Source: Cognatilysobacter segetis (GTDB lineage: Bacteria; Pseudomonadota; Gammaproteobacteria; Xanthomonadales; Xanthomonadaceae). Taken from it: 64,000 bases of DNA. Below are positions 8,589 to 16,891 of the stretch, in pieces; positions within the stretch are counted from its first letter, which is position 1, and every line of letters starts with the position of its first letter. The DNA is taken from NCBI RefSeq assembly GCF_004359965.1, contig NZ_SMRQ01000001.1, positions 43,451-107,450 of the forward strand, given 5' to 3'. The notes under the pieces are model-generated. The model had not been told where the DNA came from and made no database searches. It saw nothing but the letters and a program-made list of their open reading frames with translations. Both the position numbers and the translations under genes were made by a program.

Positions 8589-9419
8589 TCAGAACACGGT
8601 CGCCCGGGCCTGGATGAAGGAATAGAAGAACACCGCGTTCGGGTCGTTCTGCACCTGGTGCATCTCGCGGCGCATGCCCTCGACGACGTCGGGCGTGACG
8701 GCGCCCGCCTCGATCAGGTTGTCGGCCGCCGACAGCAGCAGCTCCTCCCAGAAGGCGATCATCACCTTGCGGCGGCCGGGCTCGCGGTTGTCGAAATAGA
8801 ACGTCTTCACCTCGGTGGCGACGTCGCGGTAGCCGCCGGCCAGCAGCAGGTTGCCGAGCTTGGCGCCCACGAACGGATCTCCGCCGTGCTCGTGCTGGAA
8901 GTCGTTGAAGGCCATCCAGTACCGCCACGTGTTAGGCGAATACGGATCGAGCAGGAACGAGGAGTTCATCACCTCGGTGATGTAGACCGTCGAGCCCGGC
9001 GTGAGCACGCGCCGGACCTCGTTGAGCACGCGGGCGGGCGAGGGCACGTGCTCCAGGACCCAGCACAGGAACGCGCCGTCGAAGCTGCGCGGCTCGAAGG
9101 GCAGGTCGGAGGCATCGGCCTGCTGCAGCGTATAGCGGCCGTCGAGCCAGGGCATGGCACCGAGATGTTCGCGCGCGGCGCCGAGCTGCGCATCGCTCAG
9201 GTCGACGCACGTGACCTGCAGCTCGGGGAAACGCCGCAGCAGGATCTCCGTCTGCGCGCCGACGCCGCTGCCGACCTCCAGCAGGCGCCGCACGCCCGTG
9301 TAGTCGATGTTGGAGAAGATGGTGGACTCGGCGATGCGCGCCTGCTTGAGCAGGCGGGCCTGCTCGGTGCGCGAGAAGCCGTGCAGGTAGACGTGGTCGG
9401 TGTCGGCGGTGTCGGTCAT
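8589..9419 (-). CDS. Class I SAM-dependent methyltransferase
   Basis: 276 residues. The N-terminal lead VYLHGFSRTEQARLLKQA is followed by a Rossmann methyltransferase core: motif I LLEVGSGVGAQTEILLRRFP, acidic motif II VTCVDLSD, DASDLPFEPRSFDGAFLCWVLEHV (motif IV region), then NEVRRVLTPGSTVYITEV. This is the Methyltransf_11/25 type that acts on small molecules. The C-terminal third is helical and may bind substrate. The substrate cannot be read from sequence. It lies 107 bp upstream of metK, its cofactor supplier, on the same strand, but metK has its own promoter-like element. Confidence 0.85.
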   Translation of the reverse strand: MTDTADTDHVYLHGFSRTEQARLLKQARIAESTIFSNIDYTGVRRLLEVGSGVGAQTEILLRRFPELQVTCVDLSDAQLGAAREHLGAMPWLDGRYTLQQADASDLPFEPRSFDGAFLCWVLEHVPSPARVLNEVRRVLTPGSTVYITEVMNSSFLLDPYSPNTWRYWMAFNDFQHEHGGDPFVGAKLGNLLLAGGYRDVATEVKTFYFDNREPGRRKVMIAFWEELLLSAADNLIEAGAVTPDVVEGMRREMHQVQNDPNAVFFYSFIQARATVF

Positions 9420-9500
9420 GGCGTACTCCGGGTGCGGCCATCATCGACGCGGCGCGCTAAGCGACGGTGACAACGGCTGGCACCGGTTCCGAGCCGCGCC

Positions 9501-10496
9501 TCAGGCCGCCTGCGCGACAGGCGCCACGCCGGCGATCAGCGCATCGAAATAGTCGCGCGTGAGGCGCAGCTGCGCCTCGGCGGTTTCCGCGCGGTTGACC
9601 ACGGCGCGGAACGCCGCATTCTCCGGCCGGTCCTTCGCGTACCAGCCCAGGTGCTTGCGCGCGATGCGCACGCCGGAGGTCTCGCCGTAGAACGCGTGCA
9701 GCGCCTCGAGATGCCCCAGCAGCACGTCGCGGATCTCCGGCAGCGACGGCGGCGCAAGTGCCTCGCCGGTCGCCAGGTAATGCGCCACCTCGCGGAAGAT
9801 CCACGGCCGGCCCTGCGCGGCGCGGCCGATCATCACCGCGTCGCAGCCGGTGCGGGCAAGCACCTCGGCCGCCTTGCGCGGCGAGTCGATGTCGCCGTTC
9901 GCGACGACCGGGATCGACAGCGCTGCCTTGACGGCTGCGATCGTGTCGTACTCGGCGACGCCGGTGTACTGCTGGTCGCGCGTGCGGCCGTGGATCGCCA
10001 GCGCGGCGACGCCCGCCGACTCGGCGATGCGCGCGATGGCCAGCGCGTTCTTCGCGTCCGCGGCCCAACCGGTGCGGATCTTCAGCGTGACCGGCACGTC
10101 GACGGCGTTGACCACCGCATCGAGGATGCGGCCCACCAACGCGTCGTCGCGCATCAGCGCCGAGCCGGCCCAGGCGTTGCACACCTTCTTGGCGGGGCAG
10201 CCCATGTTGATGTCGATGATCTGCGCGCCGTGGTCGACGTTGTAGCGCGCGGCCTCCGCCATCACCTCGGGCACCGTGCCGGCGATCTGCACGCTGATCG
10301 GCGCGGGCTCGTCGACGTGGTCCATGCGGTGGCGGGACTTCGCGGTGGACCAGAAGCGCGGGTCCGACGTCGTCATTTCCGACACGCACAGCCCGGCGCC
10401 CAGCCGCTTGCAGAGCAGCCGGAAGGGCTTGTCGGTGACGCCCGCCATGGGCGCGAGGATCACCCGGGGCGCGATCTCGTGGGGGCCGATGCGCAT
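9501..10496 (-). CDS. dusB: tRNA-dihydrouridine synthase B
   Basis: FMN-dependent reductase that forms dihydrouridine in tRNA. 331 residues. Family motifs: APMAGVTDKPFR (FMN phosphate end), SEMTTSD, QIAGTVPEV, NMGCPAKKVCNAWAGSALMRD with the catalytic Cys of the GCPA loop, RTGW, HGRTRDQQY, NGDIDSP, MIGRAAQGRPWIF, and the C-terminal helical RNA-binding part with RIARKHLGWY. NMGCPAKKVCN and RKHLGWY favour DusB over DusA or DusC. In enterics dusB is cotranscribed with fis; here the following gene is a methyltransferase, so that linkage is absent. Confidence 0.93.
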   Translation of the reverse strand: MRIGPHEIAPRVILAPMAGVTDKPFRLLCKRLGAGLCVSEMTTSDPRFWSTAKSRHRMDHVDEPAPISVQIAGTVPEVMAEAARYNVDHGAQIIDINMGCPAKKVCNAWAGSALMRDDALVGRILDAVVNAVDVPVTLKIRTGWAADAKNALAIARIAESAGVAALAIHGRTRDQQYTGVAEYDTIAAVKAALSIPVVANGDIDSPRKAAEVLARTGCDAVMIGRAAQGRPWIFREVAHYLATGEALAPPSLPEIRDVLLGHLEALHAFYGETSGVRIARKHLGWYAKDRPENAAFRAVVNRAETAEAQLRLTRDYFDALIAGVAPVAQAA

Positions 10497-10532
10497 GCGG
10501 CGAGTTTACCGGGGCGCGGCCCCGCCGCCGGA

Positions 10533-11501
10533 TCAGGCGGCGGCGAAGCGGCCGGTGACGTCCGCGTGCGCCGGCATCGACAGTGCGGCGCCCGGCCGCT
10601 CGGTCGACAGGCCGGCATAGGCGATCGCATAGCGGACATGCATCGCGAACGGCTGCTGCGGCCGCCCGGCGATCGATGCGGCGAGTGCTCCGTTGAACGC
10701 GTCGCCGGCACCGGTCGTGTCGCGCACGTCGACAGCGCGGGCCGGCAGGCGGTAGTGGCCGTCGGCATCGCCGCGGCGGGCGCCGTCGGCATGCGAAACG
10801 AAGGCGCCCGCGGCGCCCAGTGTGACCACGACCGTCCCGTCCGGCAGCAGCCGCCGGCAGAGCGCGTGCAGGGCGTCGTCCGCCGTGGCGGCGACGGCCG
10901 CGCCGTCGAGGTGCGTGTCGAGGTGCGCGTTCGCCAACGCCGCGAACTCGCTCTCGTTCGGCGTCAGCACGTCGACCTGCGCAAGCAGCGAGGCCGCCAC
11001 CTCCGCGTTCGCCGGCGCCGGATTGAGGATCGCGAGCGCGCCGGCTTCGCGCGCGATCGCGAAGGCGGTTGCGGCTGCGGCGGACGGCGTCTCGAGTTGT
11101 GCCAGCACCACGGCCGGCGATTCGCCGGCCAGCGCGTCGCGCACGTGGGATTCGTCGACGGACTCGTTCGCGCCCGGCGCGACCACGATCGAATTGCGGC
11201 CCTGCGCGTCGACGAAGATGCCGGCCGACCCGGTCGGCGCGTCGCTGGCCGCGTCGCGCAGGTCGATGTCGTCGGCGACCGCGAGCGCGCGCGCGTACTG
11301 CCCGCCCGCATCGGCGCCGAGCGCGCACACGAAACGCGTCGCCGCGCCGGAGCGCGCCGACGCCATCGCCTGGTTGAAGCCCTTGCCGCCGGGGCCGCTC
11401 ATGTAGCGGCCCGAGCGCGTCTCGCCCGCGGCGGGCAGGCGGTCGAGCATCCACACGTGGTCGACGTTGAAGCTGCCGACCACCGCGACCGAGCCGCCCA
11501 T
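10533..11501 (-). CDS. PfkB-family sugar kinase, ribokinase-like
   Basis: 322 residues starting MGGSVAVVGSFNVDHVWMLDRLP, the N-terminal PfkB signature. GGKGFNQAMASARSGA (substrate lid and Asn), NPAPAN, TPNESE and the catalytic DTTGAGDAFNGALA motif (anion hole and Asp base) follow. The GGKG-NQA and NPAPA motifs are typical of ribokinase. The ATG lies one base after the stop of the upstream nucleoside transporter gene (TGACATG), so the two are translationally coupled. This suggests ribose released from imported nucleosides is phosphorylated here. A nucleoside hydrolase to complete the route is not in the window. Confidence 0.87.
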   Translation of the reverse strand: MGGSVAVVGSFNVDHVWMLDRLPAAGETRSGRYMSGPGGKGFNQAMASARSGAATRFVCALGADAGGQYARALAVADDIDLRDAASDAPTGSAGIFVDAQGRNSIVVAPGANESVDESHVRDALAGESPAVVLAQLETPSAAAATAFAIAREAGALAILNPAPANAEVAASLLAQVDVLTPNESEFAALANAHLDTHLDGAAVAATADDALHALCRRLLPDGTVVVTLGAAGAFVSHADGARRGDADGHYRLPARAVDVRDTTGAGDAFNGALAASIAGRPQQPFAMHVRYAIAYAGLSTERPGAALSMPAHADVTGRFAAA

Positions 11502-11502
11502 G

Positions 11503-12783
11503 TCAGGGATTGGCGACGTCGGTGCCGCCGTGCACGGGCACGCGGACGGCGCCGGCATCGTGGCGATGGCGGAACAGCGGCACGAACAGCGCTGCCATCG
11601 CGAGCGCGTACAGGGCGAACGCGGACCAGATGCCGTGCCAGTCCTTGGCGCCACCCGGGGCGGTGAAGAACGCGTCGATGACGTAGCCCGACACGAGGCT
11701 GCCCAGCACGGCGCCGATGCCGTTGGTCATCACCATGAAGAGGCCCTGCGCGCTGGCGCGGATCGCCGGATCGCTCTGCTGCTCGACGAACAGGCTGCCG
11801 GAGATGTTGAAGAAATCGAAGGCCATGCCGTAGACGATGCAGCTCAGCACGATCATCCACAGGCCGGCGCCCGGATCGCCATAGGCGAACAGGCCGAAGC
11901 GCAGGAACCACGCGATCATCGAGATCGTCATCACCGTCTTGATGCCGAACCGGCGCAGGAAGAACGGGATGGTCAGGATGAACAGCGTTTCGCTGATCTG
12001 CGAGATCGACATGATGATCGCGGGGTACTTCACCGCGAGCCGATCGGCGAACGCCGGGTTGTTGCTGAACTCGCCGAGGAACGTGCCGCCGTAGGCATTG
12101 GTGAGCTGCAGCGCGGCGCCCAACAGCATCGCGAAGATGAAGAACACGGCCATGTTGCGGTTGCGGAACAGGCGGAACGACGACAGCCCGAGCACGTCGA
12201 CCAGCGAGCGGTTGTCGCCGGCGCGCAGCTTGGGCGGGCAGGGCGGCAGCGTGAACGAATAGAGGCCGAGCGCGATGGCGGCGGCGGCCGCGATGTAGAA
12301 CTGGCCGGGCGAGGTTTCCAGCTTGAGCAGGCTGGTCGTCCAGAGCGCGGCGATGAAACCGACGGTGCCCCAGACGCGGATCGGCGGGTAGTCGCGCACG
12401 ACGTCCATGCCTTCGCTCTTGAGCGCGTTGTAGGCGACCGCGATGCCGAGCGCGAGCGTCGGCATGTAGCAGCACATCGTCAGCATCATCAGGCCGATCA
12501 GCCCGCGCGGGCTGTCGACCAGCGGCACACAGGCGAGCAGGATGCCGCCCGCGATGTGCAGCGCGCCGTAGAGCTTCTCCGCGTTGATCTTGCGGTCGGC
12601 CAGTGCGCCCATCAGCGCCGGCATGAACAGCGAGGCGAAGCCCATCGTGGAGAACACGAGGCCGAAGTCGGTGCCCGACCAGTGGCGGTTCTCGAACCAG
12701 TAGCGCCCGATGGTGATCAGCCAGGCCCCCCAGATGAAGAACTGGAGGAAGTTCATCAGGGTGAGACGGAATTTCAGGTTCAC
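11503..12783 (-). CDS. NupG-type nucleoside:H+ symporter (MFS)
   Basis: 426 residues, 12 predicted membrane helices, inner membrane. The GTG start at 12783 has AGGA upstream and gives MNLKFRLTLMNFLQFFIWGAWL, closely matching the MNLK...FLQF-WGSWL start of E. coli NupG, which decides the start. The ATG nine codons downstream would remove part of helix 1. Other markers are FGLVFSTMGFASLFMPALMGALADR and NISGSLFVEQQ. Couples nucleoside uptake to the proton gradient, by family. Forms a two-gene operon with the ribokinase-like gene. Confidence 0.87.
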   Translation of the reverse strand: MNLKFRLTLMNFLQFFIWGAWLITIGRYWFENRHWSGTDFGLVFSTMGFASLFMPALMGALADRKINAEKLYGALHIAGGILLACVPLVDSPRGLIGLMMLTMCCYMPTLALGIAVAYNALKSEGMDVVRDYPPIRVWGTVGFIAALWTTSLLKLETSPGQFYIAAAAAIALGLYSFTLPPCPPKLRAGDNRSLVDVLGLSSFRLFRNRNMAVFFIFAMLLGAALQLTNAYGGTFLGEFSNNPAFADRLAVKYPAIIMSISQISETLFILTIPFFLRRFGIKTVMTISMIAWFLRFGLFAYGDPGAGLWMIVLSCIVYGMAFDFFNISGSLFVEQQSDPAIRASAQGLFMVMTNGIGAVLGSLVSGYVIDAFFTAPGGAKDWHGIWSAFALYALAMAALFVPLFRHRHDAGAVRVPVHGGTDVANP

Positions 12784-12869
12784 GGGCGGTCCTGGCTGCG
12801 GCGCGGAAGTCGCCGCAGCGTAGAGGCAAAAGCGGCCGTGGTGAAGCCGGACGCTCGCCTGGAACCTGA

Positions 12870-13433
12870 CTAGCCGACTCCGGCGACCAGTGCCCAGATG
12901 CCCAGCACCGCGAAGACCGCCGCGGCGGTGAGCCGCGCCGCCCTGAGCGGCAGGCGATCGGCGAAGCGGCTGCCCAGCAGCACCACCGGCACGTTGGCCA
13001 GCAGCATGCCCAGCGTCGTGCCGGTGACGACCTGTCCGAAATCGTGGAAGCGCGCCGCGAGCAGGATCGTCGCCACCTGCGTCTTGTCGCCGATCTCGGC
13101 GATGAAGAAGGCGATCGTCGTCGCCACCAGCGCGCCGTATTTCGCGGGGCCGCCCTCGCCGTCGTCGAGCGTGTCCGGCTTGAGCGTCCACAGCGCCACG
13201 GCGATGAAGCTGCCCGCGACGATCCAGCGCAGCACGTCCGGCGTGAGCAGGGTCGACAGCCAGTCGCCCAGCGCGGCGGCGAGCGCGTGGTTCAGCACGG
13301 TGGCGATGACGATGCCCGCCACGATCGGCCACGGCCGGCGGTAGCGCGCGGCGAGCATGAGGGCGAGCAGCTGGGTCTTGTCGCCGATTTCGGCGAGGGC
13401 GACCGTGCCGGTCGATACGAGCAATGCGTTCAA
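12870..13433 (-). CDS. UPF0016/GDT1-family manganese exporter
   Basis: 187 residues with six predicted membrane helices in two homologous halves. Each half carries the family motif EIGDKTQ (residues 15-21 and 113-119), the cation-binding signature of TMEM165/GDT1/MneA proteins. Bacterial members export Mn2+. The start is TTG at 13433, supported by GGAGG immediately upstream and by the motif position near the N-terminus. The leader is a yybP-ykoY (Mn2+) riboswitch, which strongly supports a role in manganese efflux or homeostasis. Confidence 0.9.
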   Translation of the reverse strand: MNALLVSTGTVALAEIGDKTQLLALMLAARYRRPWPIVAGIVIATVLNHALAAALGDWLSTLLTPDVLRWIVAGSFIAVALWTLKPDTLDDGEGGPAKYGALVATTIAFFIAEIGDKTQVATILLAARFHDFGQVVTGTTLGMLLANVPVVLLGSRFADRLPLRAARLTAAAVFAVLGIWALVAGVG

Positions 13434-13460
13434 GGAGCCTCCGGAGCCGGGCGAGACGCA

Positions 13461-13500
13461 CGAAGGCGAGGCACGGCCCGGCGGTCGCGCATCGCCTTCG
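13461..13500 (-). promoter_or_regulatory. Hairpin between the Mn riboswitch and the exporter start
   Basis: Perfect 9-bp inverted repeat CGAAGGCGA/TCGCCTTCG (13492-13500 with 13461-13469). Its 5' arm abuts the conserved GCAAGACC of the riboswitch, so folding of the aptamer and of this stem could exclude each other. This makes it the likely expression platform. There is no U tract, so control may be translational or Rho-dependent. Confidence 0.45.
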
Positions 13501-13605
13501 GTCTTGCCCCGGATCGCATCGCGATCCTCCGCGCACCACGGCCGGCTGGCCGAGTGTGTTGACGCGCGGGCCGTCGTGGCTACGGCGGACTACTCCCCGA
13601 GAGGA
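13490..13605 (-). ncRNA. yybP-ykoY manganese riboswitch
   Basis: The minus strand contains the conserved blocks in order: GGGGAGTAG (13598-13590), GTCAACACACTCGGCC (around 13564-13549), a GC-rich variable stem, and GGGGCAAGACCG (around 13510-13499). These match the recalled yybP-ykoY consensus, which binds Mn2+ and usually controls Mn exporters. It sits directly upstream of the UPF0016 exporter. The boundaries are approximate. Confidence 0.9.
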
Positions 13606-13611
13606 GGGCGC

Positions 13612-13617
13612 ATTGTA
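13612..13617 (-). promoter_or_regulatory. -10 element of the Mn-riboswitch transcript
   Basis: TACAAT on the minus strand, about 14 nt upstream of the GGGGAGTAG block. No good -35 is visible. Confidence 0.55.
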
Positions 13618-13692
13618 GCGGCCGCGTGGACCGTTGCGATGAACGGCGCGCGGTGCAATCGATTACCGGACCGGCGTCACGCCTGGCGCGGG

Positions 13693-13698
13693 TACGAT
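13693..13698 (+). promoter_or_regulatory. Candidate -10 of the aldo/keto reductase gene
   Basis: TACGAT, 25 bp before the ATG at 13723, followed by an SD-like GGGAGA. The -35 is not clear. Confidence 0.35.
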
Positions 13699-13722
13699 GC
13701 GGCGCAACCACGGGAGACGCCC

Positions 13723-14697
13723 ATGCACTACCGCCGCCTCGGATCCTCCGGCCTGCAGTTGTCCGCGCTGTCGTTCGGTGCCTGGCTCACCTTCGGCAAC
13801 CAGGTGCCGCGGAGCGAATGCCGCAACCTGGTCGCCGCGGCCTGGGACCACGGCATCAACTTCTTCGACAACGCCGAGGGCTATGCGAACGGCGAGGCCG
13901 AAACGGTGATGGGCGACGTCATCGCCGACCTGCGGCTGCCGCGCGATGGCTACTGCGTCTCGAGCAAGGTGTTCTTCGGCTCGGCCCACGAGCCGCGACC
14001 CACGCAACGCGGGCTTTCCAGGAAGCATGTGCACGATGCCTGCCACGCGGCGCTCCGGCGCCTTCGCGTGGATGCGCTCGATCTCTATTTCTGTCATCGC
14101 CCCGATCCCGACGCGCCGGTCGAGGAAACCGTGTGGGCGATGGACGGCCTGATCCGCCAGGGTAAGGTGTTGTACTGGGGCACCTCGGAGTGGCCGGCGC
14201 ACCTGATCCGCGAGGCGCATCGCATCGCGAAGGCGCACCACCTGCACGCGCCGACGATGGAGCAGCCGCAGTACAACCTGCTGCACCGCGAACGCGTGGA
14301 ACTCGAATACGCGCCGCTCTACGCCGAGCTCGGCCTCGGCACCACGACGTTCTCGCCGCTGGCATCGGGCCTGCTGACGGGTAAATACGCCGACCCGGCG
14401 GGCGATGCACCGGCCCGGCTGGAGCGCGAGGGCATGGGCTGGCTCAAGCGCATCGTCGTCGGTGACGAGAACGAGCGGCGCCCCGAACGCGCGCGTCGCT
14501 TCGCCGAGGCGGCGAGGGCGCTCGGCCATCCGCCCGCGACGCTCGCCATCGCGTGGTGCCTGCGCAATCCGCACGTTTCCACGGTGATCCTCGGCGCGAG
14601 CCGCGTCGAGCAGCTGCTGGCGAACCTGCAGGCATTGACCCTGGTGGACGCGCTCGACGAAGAGGAGTGGCAGCGCATCGAGGCGGCCGCCGCGTAA
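13723..14697 (+). CDS. Aldo/keto reductase, Kv-beta/YghZ type
   Basis: 324 residues from the ATG at 13723 with GGGAGA upstream. NADPH-dependent TIM-barrel reductase of carbonyl compounds. The catalytic tetrad is intact: Asp49 and Tyr54 in FFDNAEGYANGEAE, Lys82 in SSKVFFGS, His125 in YFCHRPDP. The C-terminal cofactor loop (STVILGASRVEQLLANL) and the MHYRRLGSSGLQLSALSFG start match the subgroup related to potassium-channel beta subunits. The substrate is unknown. Monocistronic; converges on the PDZ gene with a 30-bp gap made mostly of a palindrome. Confidence 0.88.
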   Translation: MHYRRLGSSGLQLSALSFGAWLTFGNQVPRSECRNLVAAAWDHGINFFDNAEGYANGEAETVMGDVIADLRLPRDGYCVSSKVFFGSAHEPRPTQRGLSRKHVHDACHAALRRLRVDALDLYFCHRPDPDAPVEETVWAMDGLIRQGKVLYWGTSEWPAHLIREAHRIAKAHHLHAPTMEQPQYNLLHRERVELEYAPLYAELGLGTTTFSPLASGLLTGKYADPAGDAPARLEREGMGWLKRIVVGDENERRPERARRFAEAARALGHPPATLAIAWCLRNPHVSTVILGASRVEQLLANLQALTLVDALDEEEWQRIEAAAA

Positions 14698-14716
14698 GCG
14701 CCGGCGCGCCGGCGCT
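14697..14716. repeat. Perfect 20-bp palindrome between convergent genes
   Basis: AGCGCCGGCGCGCCGGCGCT is its own reverse complement. It overlaps the last base of the aldo/keto reductase stop and lies 11 bp from the stop of the converging PDZ gene. It probably folds as a transcript-end hairpin for both, though there is no T tract. Confidence 0.5.
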
Positions 14717-14727
14717 CCGCGATTCGA

Positions 14728-16020
14728 TCAGTCGATCGGACGTGGCGGCGGAGGCGGCAGCGGCGCGATCGCCGCGACGCCTGCGATCGGCGGCGCGGGC
14801 GGCGCTACCGGACCGCTCACGTCCGCCGGTGGCCGCGGTGCCGGCAGCGGAGGCATCGGCGCATCGGCGGGCGGCGCCGGCGCCGGCGGCGGCAGCGGGA
14901 TGCGCATTGCCTTCGGCACCTTGATGCGCGCGGAACGGGGCTCGCGGTCGCGCAGGTATTCGATCGTTACCTCCGTGCCTGCGGGCTTCGCGCGCAGCAC
15001 GTCCATCACCTCGCGCGGCATCGCCACTTCGCGGCCGTCGACCTTGCGGATGACATCGCCGGACTGAAGGCCGGCAAGATCCGGTGCGGCGCTGACGACC
15101 AGCACGCCGTCGCTGGTGCCGAAGTAGCGGCCGAGCTGCGCGTCGACCGACGCAAGGTTCAGCCCGTTCCAGCGGAAGGCCTCGGCGAGCTCCACCGCGT
15201 CGCATTCCGGCTTGTCCTTGCAGTCGGGATCGCGCGTGAGGCGGATCACCTCCTGCCGCACCTCGGGCGCAACGCCCGGTAGACCCATGACCCGCACGCG
15301 CCGCGTTTCGCCGTCGGGCGCGGCCGCACGCGGGCGCATGATGAGGCGCCGGACGACCTGCCCGTCGCGCTCGCGCTGCTCGATGCGCAGCGGCATGCCG
15401 GGCGGGGGGGCGATGTCGACGCGGTCGGATTCGATCTTTAGCGCGCCGTCCGCGCCGTGCAGCACGCGCACGGCGCCATGCGGCATAAGGCGGCTGCCGT
15501 CGGGCGCGAACATCGTCAGGGAAGCGGTCCGGAGCGGCGACACCGATACCGTCGATTCGCGTCCGTCGCGCTCGTAACCCACCTGCACCGGCTGGCCTTC
15601 CTTGAGGTTCGCGAGCCGGGCGCGCAGGTCCGCGAGGCGCGCCTCGCCATTCGTGCCCGCCACCGCCTTGCTGTCGACGCTCGTGATGCGGTCGCCCGCG
15701 CGCAGCCCGGCCTTGGCTGCGCCGCTGTCGGGCGTTACCCCGGAAATGCGCACGCCGCGGCTGTCGTCGGCGTCAAGCAGCACGCCCAGCGCCGGCTTCT
15801 GCAGCATGCGCTGTTCGAACACGTAGGCGCCTTCGCCGGGGCGACCCAGCTCGCGCGAGAGCTCGGCGACGCGGCGGGCGGCGGCCTGCAGGGCCGCGCG
15901 CGCGGCCTCCAGCTCTTTTTCCTTCGCGGCATTGCCGCTGGGCTGTGCCGACGCGGTGAGGGCGATCGCGCCGCCGAGGGCGGTCGCCAGCAGCGCTGTC
16001 CTGACGATTCGGATGTGCAT
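14728..16020 (-). CDS. Exported protein with two PDZ domains and proline-rich tail
   Basis: 430 residues. Signal peptide (MHIRIVRTALLATALGGAIALTASA), then a short Ala/Glu coiled-coil segment (residues 33-60). PDZ 1 is at about 70-160 (ALGVLLDADDSRGVRISGVTPDSGAAKAGLRAGDRITSVD). A middle region with four acidic/Cys residues (DPDCKDKPECD) follows. PDZ 2 is at about 295-385 (GRYFGTSDGVLVVSAA...GLQSGDVIRKVDGRE), then about 45 Pro/Ala-rich residues. No protease domain is present, so it is a periplasmic peptide-binding or scaffold protein. The ATG at 16020 has GAGGT upstream. Third gene of an operon after an ECF sigma factor and a membrane protein, which suggests a sensor or effector in envelope-stress control. 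Confidence 0.8.
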   Translation of the reverse strand: MHIRIVRTALLATALGGAIALTASAQPSGNAAKEKELEAARAALQAAARRVAELSRELGRPGEGAYVFEQRMLQKPALGVLLDADDSRGVRISGVTPDSGAAKAGLRAGDRITSVDSKAVAGTNGEARLADLRARLANLKEGQPVQVGYERDGRESTVSVSPLRTASLTMFAPDGSRLMPHGAVRVLHGADGALKIESDRVDIAPPPGMPLRIEQRERDGQVVRRLIMRPRAAAPDGETRRVRVMGLPGVAPEVRQEVIRLTRDPDCKDKPECDAVELAEAFRWNGLNLASVDAQLGRYFGTSDGVLVVSAAPDLAGLQSGDVIRKVDGREVAMPREVMDVLRAKPAGTEVTIEYLRDREPRSARIKVPKAMRIPLPPPAPAPPADAPMPPLPAPRPPADVSGPVAPPAPPIAGVAAIAPLPPPPPRPID

Positions 16021-16039
16021 GAGAACCTCGGTTGGATGT

Positions 16040-16891
16040 TCAGTCGACGAGCGCGATCGCGCCCTGGAGCGACTCGCCCTGCGCGGCGAGCCAACGGGTG
16101 GTGCCTTCGACGCCGGCGAGTTCGCGCAGCGCGTCCACGCGGCGTGCCCACAGGTCGAGCTGGCGTGCGTCGTCGACATCGCCTCGGGACAGCACGGCAT
16201 CGATGAGGCGCACGCGATCTTCGGCATTGGCCGCCAGCACCATCGACGGCCCGCTGGCGAGGCGGTCGTCGCGTGCGAGCGCGGCCAGCGTTTCGAGACG
16301 TGCGGATTCGGCACGAAGGGCCTGCAACGTGGTGTCGGTCGCGACGTGCGCGCTGGCACCATTCGCGGCCGCTTCCGCGAGTGTGGTGTCGGTGGGCCGG
16401 GCCGAACGCTGTGCAGCCGGCGACTTATCCGTGCGGCGCTGCGCCACTGATTCGACGGCAAGGCGTGTCGCCTTGCGCGGCGCTGCATGCGTCGTGGGCG
16501 TATCGCGTGCCGCCGGCACGGGCATCGATCGCGGCTGCGCGGCGATCGCAGGCGCGGAACGGGCAGTGCGAGCGGTCGGCGACGCGGTCGCACGGTCGGT
16601 CGAGGGCGCGACCGCATCCCGCATCGCGAGGCGCGTTGCGCCGTCCGTCGCGCGCGGCGCGTCGACCGTCCGCGTGAGCAGCACGAGCGCCCCGATCGCG
16701 GCGATCAGGACCGCGGCGGCGGCCTGCCAGCGCATGTGCGGCCGCCGCGGCGCGCGCGGAGCCGCGGATACCGGCAGTCGCGATGCAATCGTGTTCCAGC
16801 CGTCGGTCGACGGCGCTTCGACCGGCAGCGCAGCGAACGCATGGCGCCAGTCCATGTGTGCGGGCCGCGGTGGTAGGGGGGAATCAGGCAC
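16040..16891 (-). CDS. Single-pass membrane protein, putative anti-sigma factor
   Basis: 283 residues starting GTG at 16891. The start overlaps the end of the sigma-factor gene by 8 bp (GTGCCTGA), so the two are translationally coupled. A cytoplasmic N-terminus of about 50 residues (WRHAFAALPVEAPSTDGWNTIASRL) precedes one membrane helix (about 54-72, WQAAAAVLIAAIGALVLL). A long Ala/Arg/Thr-rich low-complexity periplasmic linker and a helical C-terminal domain (about 185-283) follow. The topology and position fit an anti-sigma factor. No zinc-binding HxxxCxxC motif is present, so the assignment rests on context. Confidence 0.55.
   Translation of the reverse strand: MPDSPLPPRPAHMDWRHAFAALPVEAPSTDGWNTIASRLPVSAAPRAPRRPHMRWQAAAAVLIAAIGALVLLTRTVDAPRATDGATRLAMRDAVAPSTDRATASPTARTARSAPAIAAQPRSMPVPAARDTPTTHAAPRKATRLAVESVAQRRTDKSPAAQRSARPTDTTLAEAAANGASAHVATDTTLQALRAESARLETLAALARDDRLASGPSMVLAANAEDRVRLIDAVLSRGDVDDARQLDLWARRVDALRELAGVEGTTRWLAAQGESLQGAIALVD

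Noticed and set aside
16040..16891. Zinc-finger anti-sigma (ZAS) domain
   Set aside because: The N-terminal cytoplasmic segment has no HxxxCxxC. The anti-sigma call is kept only as a context-based suggestion.
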